From NCBI RefSeq assembly GCF_001427305.1, contig NZ_LMFZ01000049.1, positions 1-64,000 of the forward strand: a stretch of 64,000 nt of DNA. The letters are read 5' to 3'. Position numbers and translations under genes: made by a program. Source of the DNA: Duganella sp. Root1480D1 (GTDB lineage: Bacteria; Pseudomonadota; Gammaproteobacteria; Burkholderiales; Burkholderiaceae_D). The notes under the pieces are model-generated. The model saw nothing but the letters and a program-made list of their open reading frames with translations. It was not told the origin of the DNA and did no database searches. Positions 17,048-25,353 of this stretch are shown here, in pieces (position 1 is the stretch's first letter; each line of letters opens with the position of its first letter).

Positions 17048-17830
17048 ATGACCGTCCTGTATGGGGAATCCGCCGGCATCGCCGTCATCGCCCTGAACCG
17101 CCCCGACGCACTCAACGCCCTCGACCTGCCAACATTGCAGCGCCTCGAAGAAATGCTCGAAATGGCTGCCGACAGTTCCAGCGCCGGTGCCGTCATCCTG
17201 ACCGGAACCGGCACCAAGGCGTTTTCCGCCGGCGCCGACATCAGGTACCTGAGCCAGGCCTCGCCGCTTGAAGTGCGCGACTTCGCCCGCCTGGCGGTGC
17301 GCATCACCAATCGCATCGAGAACCTCGGCAAAGTCGTGCTGGCCGCGCTGAATGGCCATGCCTTTGGCGGCGGGCTGGAACTGGCCGAGGCCTGCATGAT
17401 CCGCATCGTCGCCGGCCACGCAAAGCTGGGCCACCCGGAAGTGCGCATCGGCGCCGTGGCGGGATTCGGCGGCACCACGCGGCTGGCCCGCCTGGTCGGC
17501 AAAGGCCGCGCCGCCGAAATGCTGCTGCGGGGACGCGCCATCGATGCGGAAGAAGCCCTGCGGATTGGCCTGGTACAGCAGGTGGCCAGTCCCGACGAAT
17601 TGATGGATGCGGCGCGCGCGGTCCTGTACGACATCCTCGAGCAATCGCCGGAAGCGGTGCGCCTGACATGGGAGGCGCTGCATCGCGGCCTGAGCATGAC
17701 GCTGGAAGAATCTGCCGGCCTGGGCGCCGACTATTTCGGCCTGGTTGCAGCGACAGAAAATTTCCGGATCGGCACACAAGCTTTCATTAAAAAAGTCGCT
17801 CCTGACTACAGCTTGCAAAGGGTTGAATAA
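17048..17830 (+). CDS. enoyl-CoA hydratase/isomerase family protein
   Basis: Encodes 260 residues of the crotonase fold, the usual length. The oxyanion-hole segments are TKAFSAGADIRYL and LAALNGHAFGGGLELAEAC. Both catalytic glutamates are present, in GHPEVRIGAVAGFGG and in AAEMLLRGRAID. This supports real hydratase activity on a short- or medium-chain enoyl-CoA. A TATACT at 17013-17018 may be its -10 element. The divergent LysR gene is its likely regulator. No other fatty-acid gene is adjacent, so the pathway is unknown. Confidence 0.9.
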   Translation: MTVLYGESAGIAVIALNRPDALNALDLPTLQRLEEMLEMAADSSSAGAVILTGTGTKAFSAGADIRYLSQASPLEVRDFARLAVRITNRIENLGKVVLAALNGHAFGGGLELAEACMIRIVAGHAKLGHPEVRIGAVAGFGGTTRLARLVGKGRAAEMLLRGRAIDAEEALRIGLVQQVASPDELMDAARAVLYDILEQSPEAVRLTWEALHRGLSMTLEESAGLGADYFGLVAATENFRIGTQAFIKKVAPDYSLQRVE

Positions 17831-17914
17831 AACAGACAGACCCTGCGCACGATAGGTTTTTCTCAACCATTTCTCGTTATACTGCTCCCTCAAGGAAATT
17901 TCCGAGGGGCAACA

Positions 17915-19558
17915 ATGGACGACACAATCGAATCTAACGAGAGCTTGGCGAAGCTTCCCGCGACGCTGGCAGCGGCAACCCTGCTGACGGCCTGCGGCGG
18001 CGGCGGCGACAGTGCCAATGGCGGCGGCACCACTTCCGCCGCGCCGCCGACCGCAGTCGAATCGATTGCCGGCGCCCAGGCTGCACGCTTTCTCTCCCAG
18101 GCTTCGATGGGTGCGACGCATGAACAGATGACGCGGGTCCAGGCCCTCGGCTACAGCAAGTGGCTGGACGAGCAAATGGCGATGCCCGCTTCGCAGTCGC
18201 GCTGGGACTGGCTGATGGCGAAGGGTTTCAACGCCATCGAGAACAAGAACAACCAGGCCGGCATCGATTCCGCGCTGTGGGTCAAGCTGCTGACGTCTCC
18301 CGATACCCTGCGCCAGCGCGTGACGCTGGCCTTGTCCGAAATCGTGGTCGCTTCGCTGGATGGCTTCACCGGCGCCTGGCGCGCCTTCACCGGCGCCGCC
18401 TACATGGACATCCTGGAAGCCAACGCCTTCGGCAACTACCGTACCTTGCTGCAGCAGGTCACGCTGTCGCCGGCGATGGGCGAATACCTGACCTATCGCG
18501 GCAACGCCAAGGCGAACCCGAAAACCGGCTCCATGCCGGACGAGAACTATGCCCGCGAGATCCTGCAGCTGTTCACCATCGGCCTGCTGAAACTCAACCC
18601 GAACGGCACGGCCACCGAACAGGAGACCTATACCCAGGCCGACATTTCCGGCCTGGCGCGCGTGTTCACCGGCTGGGACAATGACCTCGCCGGCGGCACC
18701 AACGATACTCCGGATTACCGCAAGCGCCCGATGGTCCAGGTGGGAACCAAGTACGAGCCTGGCGAGAAAACCTTCCTCGGTACCACGATCGCCAGCGGCG
18801 TCGACGCTGCAACTGCCCTGAACAAGGCACTCGACGCGATCTTCGCCCACCCTAATGTGGCGCCCTTCGTCTCGAAGCAACTGATCCAGCGCCTGGTCAC
18901 CAGCAATCCCGCGAAAGAATACGTGGGGCGCGTTGCGGCCGTCTTCGAAAATAACGGCAGCGGCGTCAAAGGCGACTTGAAAGCGGTGGTCAAGGCGATC
19001 CTGCTGGACCAGGAAGCCCGCTCCGCATCCAACCTGAGCTCCACCAGTTTCGGCAAGGTGCGCGAACCGATCCTGCGTTTCACCGCCTGGGCACGCGCTT
19101 ATAACGCCACTTCGCCAAGCGATGCCTGGGCCATTGGCAATACCAGCGAGTCTTCGTCCCGCCTGGGTCAAAGCCCGCTGCGCTCGCCGAGCGTGTTCAA
19201 CTTCTTCCGTCCCGGCTACGTGCCGCCGGCACTGGGCGTGGTCGCGCCGGAATTCCAGATCGTGAACGAAAGCAGCGTGGTCGGCTACGCCAACTACATG
19301 CAAAATGCCATCAGCAAGGGTATCGGCGACGTCAAGGCCGACTATTCGACCCTGCTGCCGTTGGCCGACAACGTACCGGCCCTGGTCGACGAGATCAACC
19401 TGGTGCTGGCCGCCGGCCAGTTGAGTACTGACACCGTCACGCTGATCCGCAACGCAGTCGCCAGCATGGCAACCGGCACCGACACCGCGCGCGCCAACCG
19501 CGTGTATGCGGCGCTCACGCTGGTAATGGCATCCCCTGAATTCATCGTGCAGAAATAA
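17915..19558 (+). CDS. DUF1800 domain-containing lipoprotein
   Basis: Encodes 547 residues. The start carries an acidic stretch (MDDTIESNESLAKL) before a hydrophobic LAAATLLTACGGGG lipobox. A TTG at 17945 would give a more usual signal peptide, so the exact start is uncertain. The DUF1800 domain fills the rest: ARFLSQASMGATHEQM, GSMPDENYAREILQLFTIG, RLGQSPLRSPSVFNFFRPGY and a final TLVMASPEFIVQK. The family is of unknown function and is nearly always paired with DUF1501, as here, 10 bp downstream. Confidence 0.9.
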   Translation: MDDTIESNESLAKLPATLAAATLLTACGGGGDSANGGGTTSAAPPTAVESIAGAQAARFLSQASMGATHEQMTRVQALGYSKWLDEQMAMPASQSRWDWLMAKGFNAIENKNNQAGIDSALWVKLLTSPDTLRQRVTLALSEIVVASLDGFTGAWRAFTGAAYMDILEANAFGNYRTLLQQVTLSPAMGEYLTYRGNAKANPKTGSMPDENYAREILQLFTIGLLKLNPNGTATEQETYTQADISGLARVFTGWDNDLAGGTNDTPDYRKRPMVQVGTKYEPGEKTFLGTTIASGVDAATALNKALDAIFAHPNVAPFVSKQLIQRLVTSNPAKEYVGRVAAVFENNGSGVKGDLKAVVKAILLDQEARSASNLSSTSFGKVREPILRFTAWARAYNATSPSDAWAIGNTSESSSRLGQSPLRSPSVFNFFRPGYVPPALGVVAPEFQIVNESSVVGYANYMQNAISKGIGDVKADYSTLLPLADNVPALVDEINLVLAAGQLSTDTVTLIRNAVASMATGTDTARANRVYAALTLVMASPEFIVQK

Positions 19559-19568
19559 AGGCCACACC

Positions 19569-20951
19569 ATGACTAATCAAGCTTCGCGCCGCGCCTTCCT
19601 CAAGCGCGCCTCGGCACTCGGCGTGGCAGGCGTGGCGTCGCCCTGGGCAATCAACCTTATGTCGATCGCCGAGGCGGCAGCCGCCACCGCAACCGACTAC
19701 AAGGCGCTGGTCTGCGTCTTCCTGTACGGCGGCAACGACTATGCCAACACCGTGGTCCCCTACGACAGCACCAGCTACACGCTGTACCAGCAATTCCGCC
19801 CGACCATCGCTTTAGCGCGTGATGCACTGACGGCGACCGCTTTGGCGCCATCCGTTCCAGTGCTCGATTCCACTGGTGCTGCGCGCGATTTCGCACTGGC
19901 CCCTGCACTGGCGCCGCTGGTCCCGATCTTCAACGCCGGCGCGCTGGGCGTCATGTTGAATGTCGGTCCGCTGATTCAGCCGACCACGAAAGCGCAGTAC
20001 CAGGCCAAGTCGGTGCCGCTGCCGCCCAAGCTGTTCTCGCACAACGACCAGCAATCGATCTGGCAATCGTCGGCACCCGAAGGTTCGCGATTCGGCTGGG
20101 GCGGTCTCTTGGGCGACCTGTTCGAATCGGGCAATGGCAATGCCACCTTTACCTGCGTTAACGTATCCGGCAACGCGGTCTACATGGCCGGCAAGACTGC
20201 AGTGCAGTACCAGGTCTCGGCGAACGGATCGATGCAGTTCAACGGCCTGAAGTCGCCGCTGTTCGGTTCCTCCACCGCGACTGAAGCCCTGCGTACCCTG
20301 ATTACGCAGCAGCGCACGCACGTGCTGGAAAACGAATACAACCGGGTTTCGCGCCGTTCGGTGGACGCCAACGCGGCGCTCACTGCAGCCCTGGCCACGG
20401 CGCCGGCGCTGCAGACGGTATTCCCGGCATCGAACTCGCTGGGCGACCAGTTGAAGATGGTCGCGCGCATGATTTCCGCCAGCGGCAGCCTTGGCGCCAA
20501 GCGCCAGGTCTTCTTCGTTTCAATGGGCGGCTTCGATACTCACGACAACCTTGCCACCGTCCATCCGGGCCTGATGGCAAAGCTGGGCGACGCCATGGCC
20601 GCGTTCTACCAGGCGACGGTGGAACTGGGCGTGGCCGACAAGGTAACGACCTTCACCGCTTCCGATTTCGGCCGCACGCTGGTGGCTAATAACGACGGCT
20701 CCGACCATGGCTGGGGCAGCATGCACTTCATGATGGGCGGCGCGGTGAAAGGCAAGCGCTTCTACGGCACTGCGCCCGTGGTTGCCAATAATGGGGCCGA
20801 CGACGTCGGCCAGGGCCGCCTGCTGCCAAGCACCTCGGTCGACCAGTACGCAGCGACCATGGGTAAATGGCTGGGCGCCAGCGACAGCGACTTGCTCGCG
20901 CTGCTGCCGAACCTGTCCAACTACACCACGCGCGATCTCGGCTTCCTGTAA
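19569..20951 (+). CDS. DUF1501 domain-containing protein, Tat signal
   Basis: Encodes 460 residues. The N-terminus SRRAFLKRASALGVAGVASP is a twin-arginine signal, so the protein is exported folded. The DUF1501 domain (sulfatase-like/alkaline-phosphatase superfamily) shows LVCVFLYGGNDYANTVVPYD, FFVSMGGFDTHDN, FTASDFGRTL and SDHGWGSMHFMMG, whose Asp/His residues would bind metal in the parent superfamily. It forms an operon with the DUF1800 gene. The substrate is unknown. Confidence 0.9.
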   Translation: MTNQASRRAFLKRASALGVAGVASPWAINLMSIAEAAAATATDYKALVCVFLYGGNDYANTVVPYDSTSYTLYQQFRPTIALARDALTATALAPSVPVLDSTGAARDFALAPALAPLVPIFNAGALGVMLNVGPLIQPTTKAQYQAKSVPLPPKLFSHNDQQSIWQSSAPEGSRFGWGGLLGDLFESGNGNATFTCVNVSGNAVYMAGKTAVQYQVSANGSMQFNGLKSPLFGSSTATEALRTLITQQRTHVLENEYNRVSRRSVDANAALTAALATAPALQTVFPASNSLGDQLKMVARMISASGSLGAKRQVFFVSMGGFDTHDNLATVHPGLMAKLGDAMAAFYQATVELGVADKVTTFTASDFGRTLVANNDGSDHGWGSMHFMMGGAVKGKRFYGTAPVVANNGADDVGQGRLLPSTSVDQYAATMGKWLGASDSDLLALLPNLSNYTTRDLGFL

Positions 20952-20960
20952 TGCCGCTGG

Positions 20961-20975
20961 TCCGATTGAATCGGA
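20961..20975. promoter_or_regulatory. 15-bp perfect palindrome before ohrR
   Basis: TCCGATT-G-AATCGGA lies 10 bp after the DUF1501 stop and 45 bp before the ohrR start. It could be an operator or part of the upstream mRNA end; no T-run follows. Confidence 0.5.
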
Positions 20976-20978
20976 TCA

Positions 20979-21022
20979 CATGGTAAAGTAGTGACGTTAA
21001 ACCAACGTCACTACTTACCATG
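20979..21022. promoter_or_regulatory. 44-nt near-perfect inverted repeat including the ohrR start codon
   Basis: The left arm CATGGTAAAGTAGTGACGTT (20979-20998), a 5-nt loop AAACC, and the right arm AACGTCACTACTTACCATG (21004-21022) pair fully except for one extra A in the left arm. The right arm ends with the ATG of ohrR. As DNA it could be an autoregulatory operator; as RNA it would hide the start codon. Confidence 0.8.
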
Positions 21023-21478
21023 AGCAAAGCAAAGCCGGTACCGGACCCGAAAGACCTGAAACTTGCGGACTTCCTGTGCTTCGCCATCTATTCTGCCAAC
21101 CTCACCTTCGGCAAGGCCTACAAGCCCATCCTCGATGAGCTGGGCCTGACCTATACCCAGTACATCACCATCATCGCCTTGTACGAGGAATCGGGCCAGA
21201 TGGTGAGCGAACTGGGTGAAAAGCTGTTCCTCGAGTCGAACACGCTGACGCCCATCCTGAAAAAGCTGGAAGCCATGGGTTACGTCACGCGCCAGCGCAG
21301 CGCCGCCGATGAACGCCAAGTACTGGTCAGCCTGACCGATGAAGGCCGGGCACTGCGCGAACGCGCCTTCAACGCCAACCTGCGCGATGCATGCGGCTTG
21401 ACGGGCGACGAGTTCGCCGACACGCGCGATGTGGTGCTCAAGCTGCGCAACAACCTGGCCAAGTCACTGGCCAGGTAA
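21020..21478 (+). CDS. ohrR: MarR family organic-hydroperoxide sensor (OhrR type)
   Basis: Encodes 152 residues. The OhrR signature is DFLCFAIYSANLTFGKAYKPILDELGLTY-like, with the peroxide-sensing Cys20, and a second cysteine at 125 (DACGLTGDEF), which fits the two-cysteine OhrR class. The winged helix is VSELGEKLFLESNTLTPILKKLEAMGYV, with the wing ERQVLVSLT. Oxidation of Cys20 by organic peroxides should release DNA and induce ohr, which follows 163 bp downstream. The start codon lies inside a long inverted repeat and has no clear ribosome-binding site. Confidence 0.92.
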   Translation: MSKAKPVPDPKDLKLADFLCFAIYSANLTFGKAYKPILDELGLTYTQYITIIALYEESGQMVSELGEKLFLESNTLTPILKKLEAMGYVTRQRSAADERQVLVSLTDEGRALRERAFNANLRDACGLTGDEFADTRDVVLKLRNNLAKSLAR

Positions 21479-21493
21479 TTCTACTAAGCTTGC

Positions 21494-21521
21494 TTTTGAC
21501 GCAATTGAATCTCCGTCAAAA
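21494..21521. terminator. candidate terminator/hairpin after ohrR
   Basis: TTTTGACG and CGTCAAAA form an 8-bp inverted repeat around a 12-nt loop, 15 bp after the ohrR stop. The stem is AT-rich and the downstream strand is A-rich, so termination on the plus strand would be weak; an operator is the alternative. Confidence 0.4.
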
Positions 21522-21538
21522 ATATCGCACACGATGTA

Positions 21539-21609
21539 ATCGAATGCGCTTGACATCTGAAAATGCGTAGCTATACTCCCGTTCATCGAATGCGACTGCA
21601 TCGTATGCG
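21539..21609 (+). promoter_or_regulatory. ohr promoter with three direct repeats
   Basis: TTGACA (21550-21555) and TATACT (21572-21577) are spaced by 16 bp, a strong sigma-70 promoter. ATCGAATGCG occurs at 21539-21548 and 21585-21594, and ATCGTATGCG at 21600-21609. One copy abuts the -35 element and two cover the expected transcription start. This is a good candidate for the OhrR operator, although it differs from the palindromes known in other OhrR systems. Confidence 0.75.
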
Positions 21610-21641
21610 ATTCAAATCAACCGACCTAACGGAGCTTCACA

Positions 21642-22097
21642 ATGAGCAAGATCACCAAAGTCCTCGCCACCGGCAAAACCACCACCACCCCTGTCGATAC
21701 CGCCATCTTTTCCGGCAATCCTGAAGGCCTCCTGGACATCCACCTGACCACCCCGGGCAATCCGGCTGGCCGCGTGATCGATATCCAGGCGACCCAGCCG
21801 CACCCGCTCGCCGAACAGCTGTTCGCCGGTGCATGGTCGGCTTGCTACTCGGGCGCGGTTGGCCTGGCAGCCAAGGAAAAGAAAGTCGTCCTGCCGGCCG
21901 CTACCCACATCGAAGTTGAGGTCGACCTGGGCCAGGGCAGCGGCGGCTATTTCCTGCAAGCGCGGCTGAACGTGTTCGCGCCGGGTGCCGACCACGCTGC
22001 CGTCACCGAGGTAGCGCATTTCGCCGACGCGATCTGCCCATACTCGAAAGCTGTACGCGGCAATATCGACGTTGTGATCAACGTCGTCACTGCATAA
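21642..22097 (+). CDS. ohr: organic hydroperoxide resistance protein
   Basis: Encodes 151 residues, slightly longer than the usual 140-145. The two catalytic cysteines are present: Cys68 in GAWSACYSGAVGL and Cys132 in AICPYSKAVRGNIDV. Ohr reduces organic and lipid hydroperoxides with lipoylated partners. GGAG at 21631-21634 precedes the start at good spacing. It is transcribed from its own promoter just downstream of ohrR. Confidence 0.95.
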   Translation: MSKITKVLATGKTTTTPVDTAIFSGNPEGLLDIHLTTPGNPAGRVIDIQATQPHPLAEQLFAGAWSACYSGAVGLAAKEKKVVLPAATHIEVEVDLGQGSGGYFLQARLNVFAPGADHAAVTEVAHFADAICPYSKAVRGNIDVVINVVTA

Positions 22098-22179
22098 GGG
22101 ATACAAGATGTAACCTTCGTTGCAACGGACGTGCCTCTGGAGCATCTTAGCAAGACAACAATTCCAGAGGACGTCCACC

Positions 22180-23916
22180 ATGAAGAAGAACACAGGATTT
22201 GCCCCGGTCGTGGCAGTCGGCATGCTTGCACTGGCTGCCTGCAGCACCTTGCCGGAACGGCGCGAACCTCAACCGGTTGCCGAGGCGCCGATGCCAGCCC
22301 CGCCCGCCGCACCCGTCGCGTCCGCGGCGCCCGTGCCGATGGCCGACCAGCGTATTGCCGGCAGTGCCACCATGGGCCGGACGCGTGAACAGGCCGCGAA
22401 AACCGTACCGATGATGAATTACTCGGCCGGCATAATAGCGCCGATGCCGCAGATCGCACGCCTGCCGGAATCCGCAGACAAATTCCCCGACAAGGACGGC
22501 AATAAATCCGTCCTGGTGAGCGAGCAGCCAGTGTCGACCTTCAGCGTCGACGTGGACACCGCCTCCTACGCTTTCGTGCGCCGCCTGCTGTCCGATGGCC
22601 GCATGCCGCCGCAGCAAGCCGTGCGAGTGGAAGAAATGGTCAACTACTTCCCGTACAACTACGCCACCCCGGCCCAGGCCAGCCAGCCGTTCGCTGTGAC
22701 CACCGAGGTAATGCCCAGTCCCTGGCAGCAGGGCAACCAGCTTGTCCATATCGCCCTGAAAGGCTACGACATCAAGACGGCTGCGCGCCCGCGCGCCAAT
22801 GTAGTGCTGCTGGTGGACGTTTCCGGCTCGATGGGCCCGCGCGACCGCTTGCCGCTGCTGCAGCAAGGCTTCCGCCTGTTCGCCGAGCAGTTGCGCGACG
22901 ACGATATGGTGTCCATCGTCACCTATGCCAACGGCACCTCGGTCGCACTCGAGCCGACCAGCGGCAAGGACAAACAGAAGATCATCGACGTGATCAACAA
23001 CCTGCACGCTGCTGGCGGCACCGCCGGTGGCGATGGCCTGCAACGCGCCTATGCCCAGGCCGAACGCAACTTCGATCCGAAGGCGGTGAACCGCGTGATC
23101 CTGGCCACCGATGGCGATTTCAATATCGGCATCACCGATCCCAAACAGCTTGAGAAATTCATTGTCGACAAGCGCAAATCCGGCGTCTACCTGTCGGTCT
23201 TCGGTGTTGGCCTGGGCAACCTGAACGACGCCCTCATCCAGCGCCTGACGCAGTCCGGTAACGGCAACGCCGCCTACATCGACACCCTGCTGGAAGCCCG
23301 TAAGGCGCTGTCGCAGGAACTGGGTTCGACCATGTTCCCGATCGCGAATGACGTAAAGGTACAAGTGGAATTCAACCCGGCGCAAGTCGCAGCCTACCGC
23401 CTGGTCGGCTACGAAACCCGCATGCTGAACCGACAGGACTTCAAGGATGACAAGGTCGATGCTGGCGATATGGGGGCCGGCCACACCGTGACCGCTATCT
23501 ACGAAATCACGCCGGCCGCCAACGCGGGCAAGCTGGTCGACCCGCTGCGTTACGAACAGCCGGGCAAGAAGAAGTCCGACGCATCGGGCAAGAACGATGA
23601 ACTGTGTTTCGTGAAAGTGCGCTACAAGCTGCCGGGCCAGCCGGCCAGCAAGCAAGTCGACCACGTCGTGCGGGCCGGCAGCGCACGCAATTCCCTCGAC
23701 GCGGTGCCGGATGACCAGCGCTTTGCCGTTGCCGTGGCAGCTTTCGGCCAGCGCCTGCGCGGTGAGCAGCAGGTGGCGGACTTCAGCTACGGCGATATTG
23801 CCAGGCTGGCGGAGGGCGCCCGTGGCGCCGACCGTGACGGTTATCGCGCCGAATTCGTCAGGATGGTACGAATGGCGGAGTCCCTCGGAACGGTCGGCGC
23901 TACTGCCCAGCGCTGA
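22180..23916 (+). CDS. von Willebrand factor type A domain lipoprotein (YfbK-like)
   Basis: Encodes 578 residues from ATG 22180 with GAGGA upstream; an earlier in-frame ATG (22120) is not used. The lipobox is LALAACSTL with the lipidated cysteine near residue 21. A Pro/Ala-rich linker follows, then an N-terminal vWF_A-associated region (FSVDVDTASYAFVRRLL). The vWA domain has the metal site motif VDVSGSM and the threonine/aspartate segments ATDGDFNIG. The C-terminal DUF3520-type region ends the protein. The layout matches E. coli YfbK, a protein of unknown function at the envelope. Confidence 0.9.
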   Translation: MKKNTGFAPVVAVGMLALAACSTLPERREPQPVAEAPMPAPPAAPVASAAPVPMADQRIAGSATMGRTREQAAKTVPMMNYSAGIIAPMPQIARLPESADKFPDKDGNKSVLVSEQPVSTFSVDVDTASYAFVRRLLSDGRMPPQQAVRVEEMVNYFPYNYATPAQASQPFAVTTEVMPSPWQQGNQLVHIALKGYDIKTAARPRANVVLLVDVSGSMGPRDRLPLLQQGFRLFAEQLRDDDMVSIVTYANGTSVALEPTSGKDKQKIIDVINNLHAAGGTAGGDGLQRAYAQAERNFDPKAVNRVILATDGDFNIGITDPKQLEKFIVDKRKSGVYLSVFGVGLGNLNDALIQRLTQSGNGNAAYIDTLLEARKALSQELGSTMFPIANDVKVQVEFNPAQVAAYRLVGYETRMLNRQDFKDDKVDAGDMGAGHTVTAIYEITPAANAGKLVDPLRYEQPGKKKSDASGKNDELCFVKVRYKLPGQPASKQVDHVVRAGSARNSLDAVPDDQRFAVAVAAFGQRLRGEQQVADFSYGDIARLAEGARGADRDGYRAEFVRMVRMAESLGTVGATAQR

Positions 23917-23922
23917 TGCGGC

Positions 23923-25338
23923 CTAGTTGAGCGTGACGTTCCAGTTGCGCTCAACACACTTCACGTAATTGCCGGCGATCAGCGCGTTGTAAGGCGTCTG
24001 GTAGTTCACAAGCTGGCATTGGAAATCGCCGCCGCTGTTCCAGTTCTTCTCCCAATAGATGTTGTAGGCGGCAGAACTGGAAGGGCCGAAGCGCTGCATG
24101 GTGGCGCACGAAAGCTGCTCGCCCGCCACGTTCCACCCAAGATCCGCCGCGAACTGCTTGTAATAATCGATGCGGTTCTGTGCCGCCGGCTTCTCGCTGC
24201 CGGTGCCGCATTCCGCATTGATGATCATGATCGTGGTGGCGAAGTTGTTCCCCGCGCCGGCGGCGGTATCGCTGGCGTTGGGAACCCAGCTTCCGTCGAT
24301 CACGTGCAGCATCGATGGCTTGGGCGGTTGCGGATAGACAAAGAAGAACGTCGCCGAAGCCAAATTCAGCCAGGTCGACGCCACCTGGTCCGGATTCTTC
24401 AGCAGCACAGACTGGTCGCCGTTGAACATCACCTGCGAGAATGGCCCGTAGTTGTAGTTATACGAGAGCTGCTTGGCGCCGCGCCCGAAATACTTCTTGT
24501 AGCTGCCATCGGCGTTCTTGCCGCAGGTCCAGACCGTGTTGAACACCGGGTCTGCACATTCGGTGTTGTAGCCGCAGCCCGGGCCATCTTCGCTACAACC
24601 CAACTCGCGCAGGTACTTCAAGCCTTGCCGCCATTGCGGCAACGGCAGGCTGGCATTGTGCTCGCCGGTTTCCTGGGCAAAGTGGGCGAACATGGTGGCC
24701 AGCGAATGGCGGCAGATGTTGTCCGCATTGCGGCCGTCGCTGTAGTCGCCGCATACGGCCGGGAACTTTGCCACCGCCTGCAGGAAGCGCCGGTATTCAT
24801 AGCTCGCTTCGCGCAGGGAGAAGTAGTAGTCCCACTTCGCCGATGACAACAAACGCTCGACGCGCTTCACGTTGGCCGGATTGCTGGCCGCGCCGGGCGC
24901 CACGGCTTCCACCACCGCGTTGTCGAGCGTCCGGATCGACGCCTTGACGCTACGGAAGAAGTCATTGTCGGTCAGCGCCTGTTCGCGCGCTTCGGCTTGC
25001 GCTTTGGTCGGCACGCCGCCGGGCTGTGTTGGTGGGTCGCCTGGTCCGGTGGGAGGATCGGTCGCTTCCCCGATGTATTTCCACGGCCCCCAGGTATCGG
25101 CCTGGCTTGGGGCGTTCCCCTGCGTCCACCATTTCGCCTCGTACTGCTTACTCTGGTAGATGGCGCACATGCCGACGGTATATACCTGGCTCGCGCTCCA
25201 TGCCGGGCAGGATGCCGTGGCGCTGGCCACTGCGGCCTGCGCCAGCGTGCGCGCAGCCGCCGTGCCCTCCGTGTTGCTGCCACCGCCCCCGCAGGCGGAC
25301 AGCAGCAGTGCAATTGCCGCATAAGAGAGAGTTCTCAT
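23923..25338 (-). CDS. family 19 chitinase lipoprotein with CBM5/12 module
   Basis: Encodes 471 residues. The lipobox is LLLSACGGGG with the lipidated cysteine at 16. A chitin-binding CBM5/12 module follows (CPAWSASQVYTVGMC, then YEAKWWTQGNAP, about 44-90), and a short Pro/Gly linker. The GH19 domain starts near 115. FAHFAQETGEHNA holds the catalytic acid; YFGRGAKQLSYNYNYGPFS is the substrate-cleft motif. It cleaves chitin with inversion. It is the last gene of the chitin cluster, 15 bp after the GH18 gene. Confidence 0.93.
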   Translation of the reverse strand: MRTLSYAAIALLLSACGGGGSNTEGTAAARTLAQAAVASATASCPAWSASQVYTVGMCAIYQSKQYEAKWWTQGNAPSQADTWGPWKYIGEATDPPTGPGDPPTQPGGVPTKAQAEAREQALTDNDFFRSVKASIRTLDNAVVEAVAPGAASNPANVKRVERLLSSAKWDYYFSLREASYEYRRFLQAVAKFPAVCGDYSDGRNADNICRHSLATMFAHFAQETGEHNASLPLPQWRQGLKYLRELGCSEDGPGCGYNTECADPVFNTVWTCGKNADGSYKKYFGRGAKQLSYNYNYGPFSQVMFNGDQSVLLKNPDQVASTWLNLASATFFFVYPQPPKPSMLHVIDGSWVPNASDTAAGAGNNFATTIMIINAECGTGSEKPAAQNRIDYYKQFAADLGWNVAGEQLSCATMQRFGPSSSAAYNIYWEKNWNSGGDFQCQLVNYQTPYNALIAGNYVKCVERNWNVTLN

Positions 25339-25353
25339 GTCAGGGTTCCCCGC

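Noticed and set aside
17012..19570. Long minus-strand open frame of 852 codons
   Set aside because: Antisense to enoyl-CoA hydratase and DUF1800; no motif or start signal.
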